DNA from: an uncultured Clostridia bacterium
Lineage (GTDB): Bacteria; Bacillota; Clostridia; Oscillospirales; Ruminococcaceae
Assembly: GCA_946563605.1 (NCBI GenBank)
Contig: CAMNVW010000007.1
Coordinates: forward strand, 1 to 24,610
Reading direction: 5' to 3'
Length of the DNA stretch: 24,610 bases
Below are positions 22,537-24,610 of the stretch, piece after piece. The notes below the pieces were generated by a model that was not told the origin of the DNA, searched no databases, and saw nothing but the letters and a program-made list of their open reading frames with translations. A program made the translations under genes and the position numbers. Each line of letters starts with the position of its first letter. Positions within the stretch are counted from its first letter, which is position 1.

Positions 22537-23373
22537 TTATTTCAAATAAAGGATGGAGGAGTCGACCGAAGCGGCACCAATCTCGTAGCGGACGCCGTCG
22601 ATCTCAAGCTGGAATGTTCCATGAGAGTCGCCGCCACAGGTGGTAAAAAGCTGGTGCTGTTTACAGAAGGCAAGACAGCGGCGGCGGTATTCCTCGGAAT
22701 GGCTGGGGTAATAACATTCGATGCCCTGCACGCCGGCGTTGACCGCTTGCAGGAGATTTTCTTCCAAATGTTCATCCAATGGAAAATAATTTGCAGGGTG
22801 CGCCAAAATGGGGCAGCCACCTGCTGCTACGATGGTTTGACAGGTTTCCTCCATAGGGGGGAAGGAACTGGTTTCGTAGCTGATCTGGTAGCGGCGGTAG
22901 AGTGCCATACCGCTATCGAAGTCATGCGCAAGTCCACGGTCGATGAGATAGTTCAGCCCTTTCCATCCGCCGCGCGAGGAATCGTTTGGATAGGAAAAAT
23001 AATCTGCCACAGAAACGGGGTGTGATGTATCAAACGGATTTTGCTCGATGGCGGCAATCAGGCGGTCACTCATCTGATCAAGCACCGCGCGTGCATCGGT
23101 CAACAGCTTTAAAAGCGCCGGATGGGTGGTATCTATATGATACCCCAAAACATGATAGCTCCTGCCATTTAGGATACAGTCAACCTCAACGCCGGAAACA
23201 CAATGCAGGTTATATTTTTCTGCCGCTTGGAACGCCTCGGGGTAAGCGGAAACAAGGTTATGGTCGGTAATCGAGAAAAGCTGTATGCCGCGTTTTTGAC
23301 AGGTAGCGGCAATTTGTTCGGGAGACCATGTGCCATCAGAATACCACGAGTGAATATGCAAATCGCAAAGCAT
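22537..23373 (-). CDS. PHP-domain phosphoesterase
   Basis: A 278-residue polymerase-and-histidinol-phosphatase (PHP) protein. Metal-binding motifs are in family order: HIHSWYSDG (H6, H8, D13), SITDHN, GVEVDC, YHVLGYHID, ILAHPANY and GGDSHG near the C-terminus. The middle part (about 85-170) is the usual insertion in the family of nucleoside 3',5'-bisphosphate phosphatases and TrpH/RNase AM-like enzymes, which act on pAp or short RNA 5' ends. The exact substrate cannot be read here. AAAGGAGG lies 6 bases before the start. It lies 32 bases downstream of metA and probably shares its transcript; removal of pAp would suit sulfur metabolism, but this is only an inference. Confidence 0.88.
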   Translation of the reverse strand: MLCDLHIHSWYSDGTWSPEQIAATCQKRGIQLFSITDHNLVSAYPEAFQAAEKYNLHCVSGVEVDCILNGRSYHVLGYHIDTTHPALLKLLTDARAVLDQMSDRLIAAIEQNPFDTSHPVSVADYFSYPNDSSRGGWKGLNYLIDRGLAHDFDSGMALYRRYQISYETSSFPPMEETCQTIVAAGGCPILAHPANYFPLDEHLEENLLQAVNAGVQGIECYYPSHSEEYRRRCLAFCKQHQLFTTCGGDSHGTFQLEIDGVRYEIGAASVDSSILYLK

Positions 23374-23405
23374 GGCTTACCTCCTTTCTAAGAAGGAACA
23401 CGGAT

Positions 23406-24338
23406 TTACTCCATCGGGTCGAGCCGCATGGAGCAAAGGTCATACGGTGTAGACTGGTAGACATAATAGTTTAACCAGTTGGAATAGAACAGATACGCAT
23501 GGCTGCGCCAGGTGCGAACCGGTTTTTGGGACGGGTCATCATTCGGAAAATAATGAAAGGGAAGTTCCACGGTATCCAATTTACCCAAATCGCGGAAATA
23601 TTCTTCGGCGAGGGTGGTGGATTCATATTCGGAATGTCCGAAAATAAAAATCTGTCTGCCGTTATGATTGGAAACGATGTTCACGCCGGCAATCGGTGAG
23701 GAAGAAAGAATATACAGTCCCTCGGTGGAACGGATCTGTTCCTCGGAAATTTCGGTATGACGGGAATGAGGCATCCAATAAACCTCATCGAAGCCGCGCA
23801 AAAGAGGAATGGTCTTATCCAGCACGGTATGAGGAAAGACACCAAACATCTTTTTAAGCAGCGTGGTCTTTTGCAAATGATAATGATAGTGCAGAGCTGC
23901 TTGTGCGCCCCAGCAGATGTGCAAGGTGGAATGAACATGGGATTTCGACCATTCCATGATTTCACAAAGCTCCTGCCAGTAAGCAACTTCCTCAAACTCC
24001 ATATGCTCTACCGGTGCGCCAGTGATAATCATTCCGTCAAAATATTCTTCTTTTATTTCATCGAAGGTCTTATAGAATTTGAACAGATGCTCCTGCGGCG
24101 TATTTTTAGGGCGGTGGGTAGCGGTCTGCATCAATTCAACATCGACCTGCAAGGGTGTATTGCTGAGCATCCGCAGAAGCTGACGCTCGGTTTCAATCTT
24201 TTTGGGCATGAGATTTAAAATTAAAATGCGAAGAGGACGGATGTCCTGCGAAGCAGCTCTCTTTTCGGACATAATAAAGATGTTTTCCTGTTCAAGCGTT
24301 TGCCATGCAGGAAGATCATTTGGAATATTGATTGGCAT
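23406..24338 (-). CDS. metAA: Homoserine O-acyltransferase MetA, predicted acetyl-CoA type
   Basis: A 310-residue glutamine-amidotransferase-like enzyme that acylates homoserine, the first committed step to methionine. The catalytic Cys is C142 (HICWGAQAAL), with H235 and E237 in FGHSEY. The residue that sets the acyl donor, position 111, is Glu (ITGAPVEHMEFEEV); E. coli MetA has Gly there and uses succinyl-CoA, while Bacillus cereus MetA has Glu and uses acetyl-CoA. It is therefore predicted to be an acetyltransferase in spite of its MetA fold. Its start has AGAAGGAA upstream, about 45 bases below a good promoter, too short for an S-box or other methionine riboswitch. Confidence 0.96.
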   Translation of the reverse strand: MPINIPNDLPAWQTLEQENIFIMSEKRAASQDIRPLRILILNLMPKKIETERQLLRMLSNTPLQVDVELMQTATHRPKNTPQEHLFKFYKTFDEIKEEYFDGMIITGAPVEHMEFEEVAYWQELCEIMEWSKSHVHSTLHICWGAQAALHYHYHLQKTTLLKKMFGVFPHTVLDKTIPLLRGFDEVYWMPHSRHTEISEEQIRSTEGLYILSSSPIAGVNIVSNHNGRQIFIFGHSEYESTTLAEEYFRDLGKLDTVELPFHYFPNDDPSQKPVRTWRSHAYLFYSNWLNYYVYQSTPYDLCSMRLDPME

Positions 24339-24388
24339 ATTCGGTTCCTTCTTTCAGGAGTAGATTCGAGAACAATTCTGTTGGGGTT

Positions 24389-24417
24389 ATTTTACAATAG
24401 ATTTGGGGAATGTTCAA
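24389..24417 (-). promoter_or_regulatory. metA promoter
   Basis: Minus-strand TTGAAC-N17-TAAAAT. Transcription would begin near 24382, giving a leader of about 45 bases. Confidence 0.65.
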
Positions 24418-24557
24418 GAGAAGAGCAGATGAAAGGCTGAAAAGAGGTCTATTTTGATTTCTGTGAGCACAATAAGGCTGTTTTGTTGCCGAAAAAGGGG
24501 ATAAAAACGGGATTTTTCAAAAAAGTCGAAAAAAATCAAAAAAATTGAAAAAAGGTG

Positions 24558-24609
24558 TTGACAAAAGGTTGAGGGCATGATATTATATATGAGCTGTCAG
24601 CGAGACAGC
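24558..24609 (+). promoter_or_regulatory. Near-consensus promoter plus 5' hairpin of a gene beyond the window
   Basis: TTGACA-N17-TATTAT at 24558-24586. Just after it, where the transcript would start, is a perfect 6-bp hairpin GCTGTC/GACAGC (24593-24598 with 24604-24609). The gene lies outside the window. Region 24420-24557 shows nothing beyond A-rich sequence. Confidence 0.8.
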
Positions 24610-24610
24610 C

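Noticed and set aside
24339..24388. Methionine riboswitch (S-box or T-box) upstream of metA
   Set aside because: The leader between promoter and start is only about 45 bases, with no such fold.
1..24610. CRISPR array, insertion sequence, prophage, tRNA or rRNA genes
   Set aside because: No regularly spaced repeats, transposase or integrase reading frame, cloverleaf or rRNA-like sequence was seen.

Overview
The window looks like a chromosomal core segment of a low-to-moderate GC, anaerobic, Gram-positive Firmicute, most likely a gut Clostridia/Oscillospirales-type bacterium. This placement is inferred from gene content and style: a single-chain pyruvate:ferredoxin oxidoreductase, a selenocysteine-containing SelD, Bacillus-like pyruvate kinase with a C-terminal PEP-utiliser domain, class B sortase, strong GGAGG ribosome-binding sites, sigmaA-type promoters and many classical hairpin plus T-run terminators. 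I see no phage, insertion sequence, CRISPR array, rRNA or tRNA.

Layout. Positions 1-140 hold three consecutive hairpins of a REP-like repeat, then a terminator. Minus-strand genes follow for a Trp-rich hypothetical protein (144-539) and a LysR regulator of the selenium-metabolism type (647-1549). Divergent to lysR is selD (1792-2829), whose catalytic residue is encoded by an in-frame UGA; an ORF caller starting at the first ATG/TTG after the UGA loses the N-terminus. A Cys-rich membrane protein (2941-3774) is next. The minus strand then carries an M81/MlrC-like metallopeptidase (3829-5334) and ychF (5466-6560). A plus-strand block runs response regulator, sensor histidine kinase, HtrA protease (6966-11080), then pyruvate kinase and a lipoprotein class B sortase (11390-14212). 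The minus strand has a DUF1858 redox protein and a CNNM/CBS/CorC_HlyC membrane protein (14259-15980). The large nifJ gene (16458-20000) ends in a cluster of four terminator-like hairpins, followed by ruvX-ttcA (20282-21431), an exported AT-rich protein (21672-22394), and on the minus strand a metA-PHP pair (22537-24338). The window closes with a near-consensus plus-strand promoter for a gene beyond its edge.

How the genes work together. The regulator-kinase-HtrA order resembles the CssRS-HtrB envelope-stress arrangement of Bacillus, and the htrA promoter region has 11-bp-phased direct repeats suited to an OmpR-family regulator. PEP to pyruvate (pyk) and pyruvate to acetyl-CoA (nifJ) are both present, though in separate units. 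LysR and selD form a selenium-metabolism pair.

Most interesting points: the UGA-selenocysteine SelD; an in-frame UGA at 22392-22394 that separates an exported protein from a perfect transmembrane anchor plus basic tail in the same frame; the candidate regulator site at htrA; a two-stem leader RNA ahead of the response regulator; and a duplicated terminator array behind nifJ.
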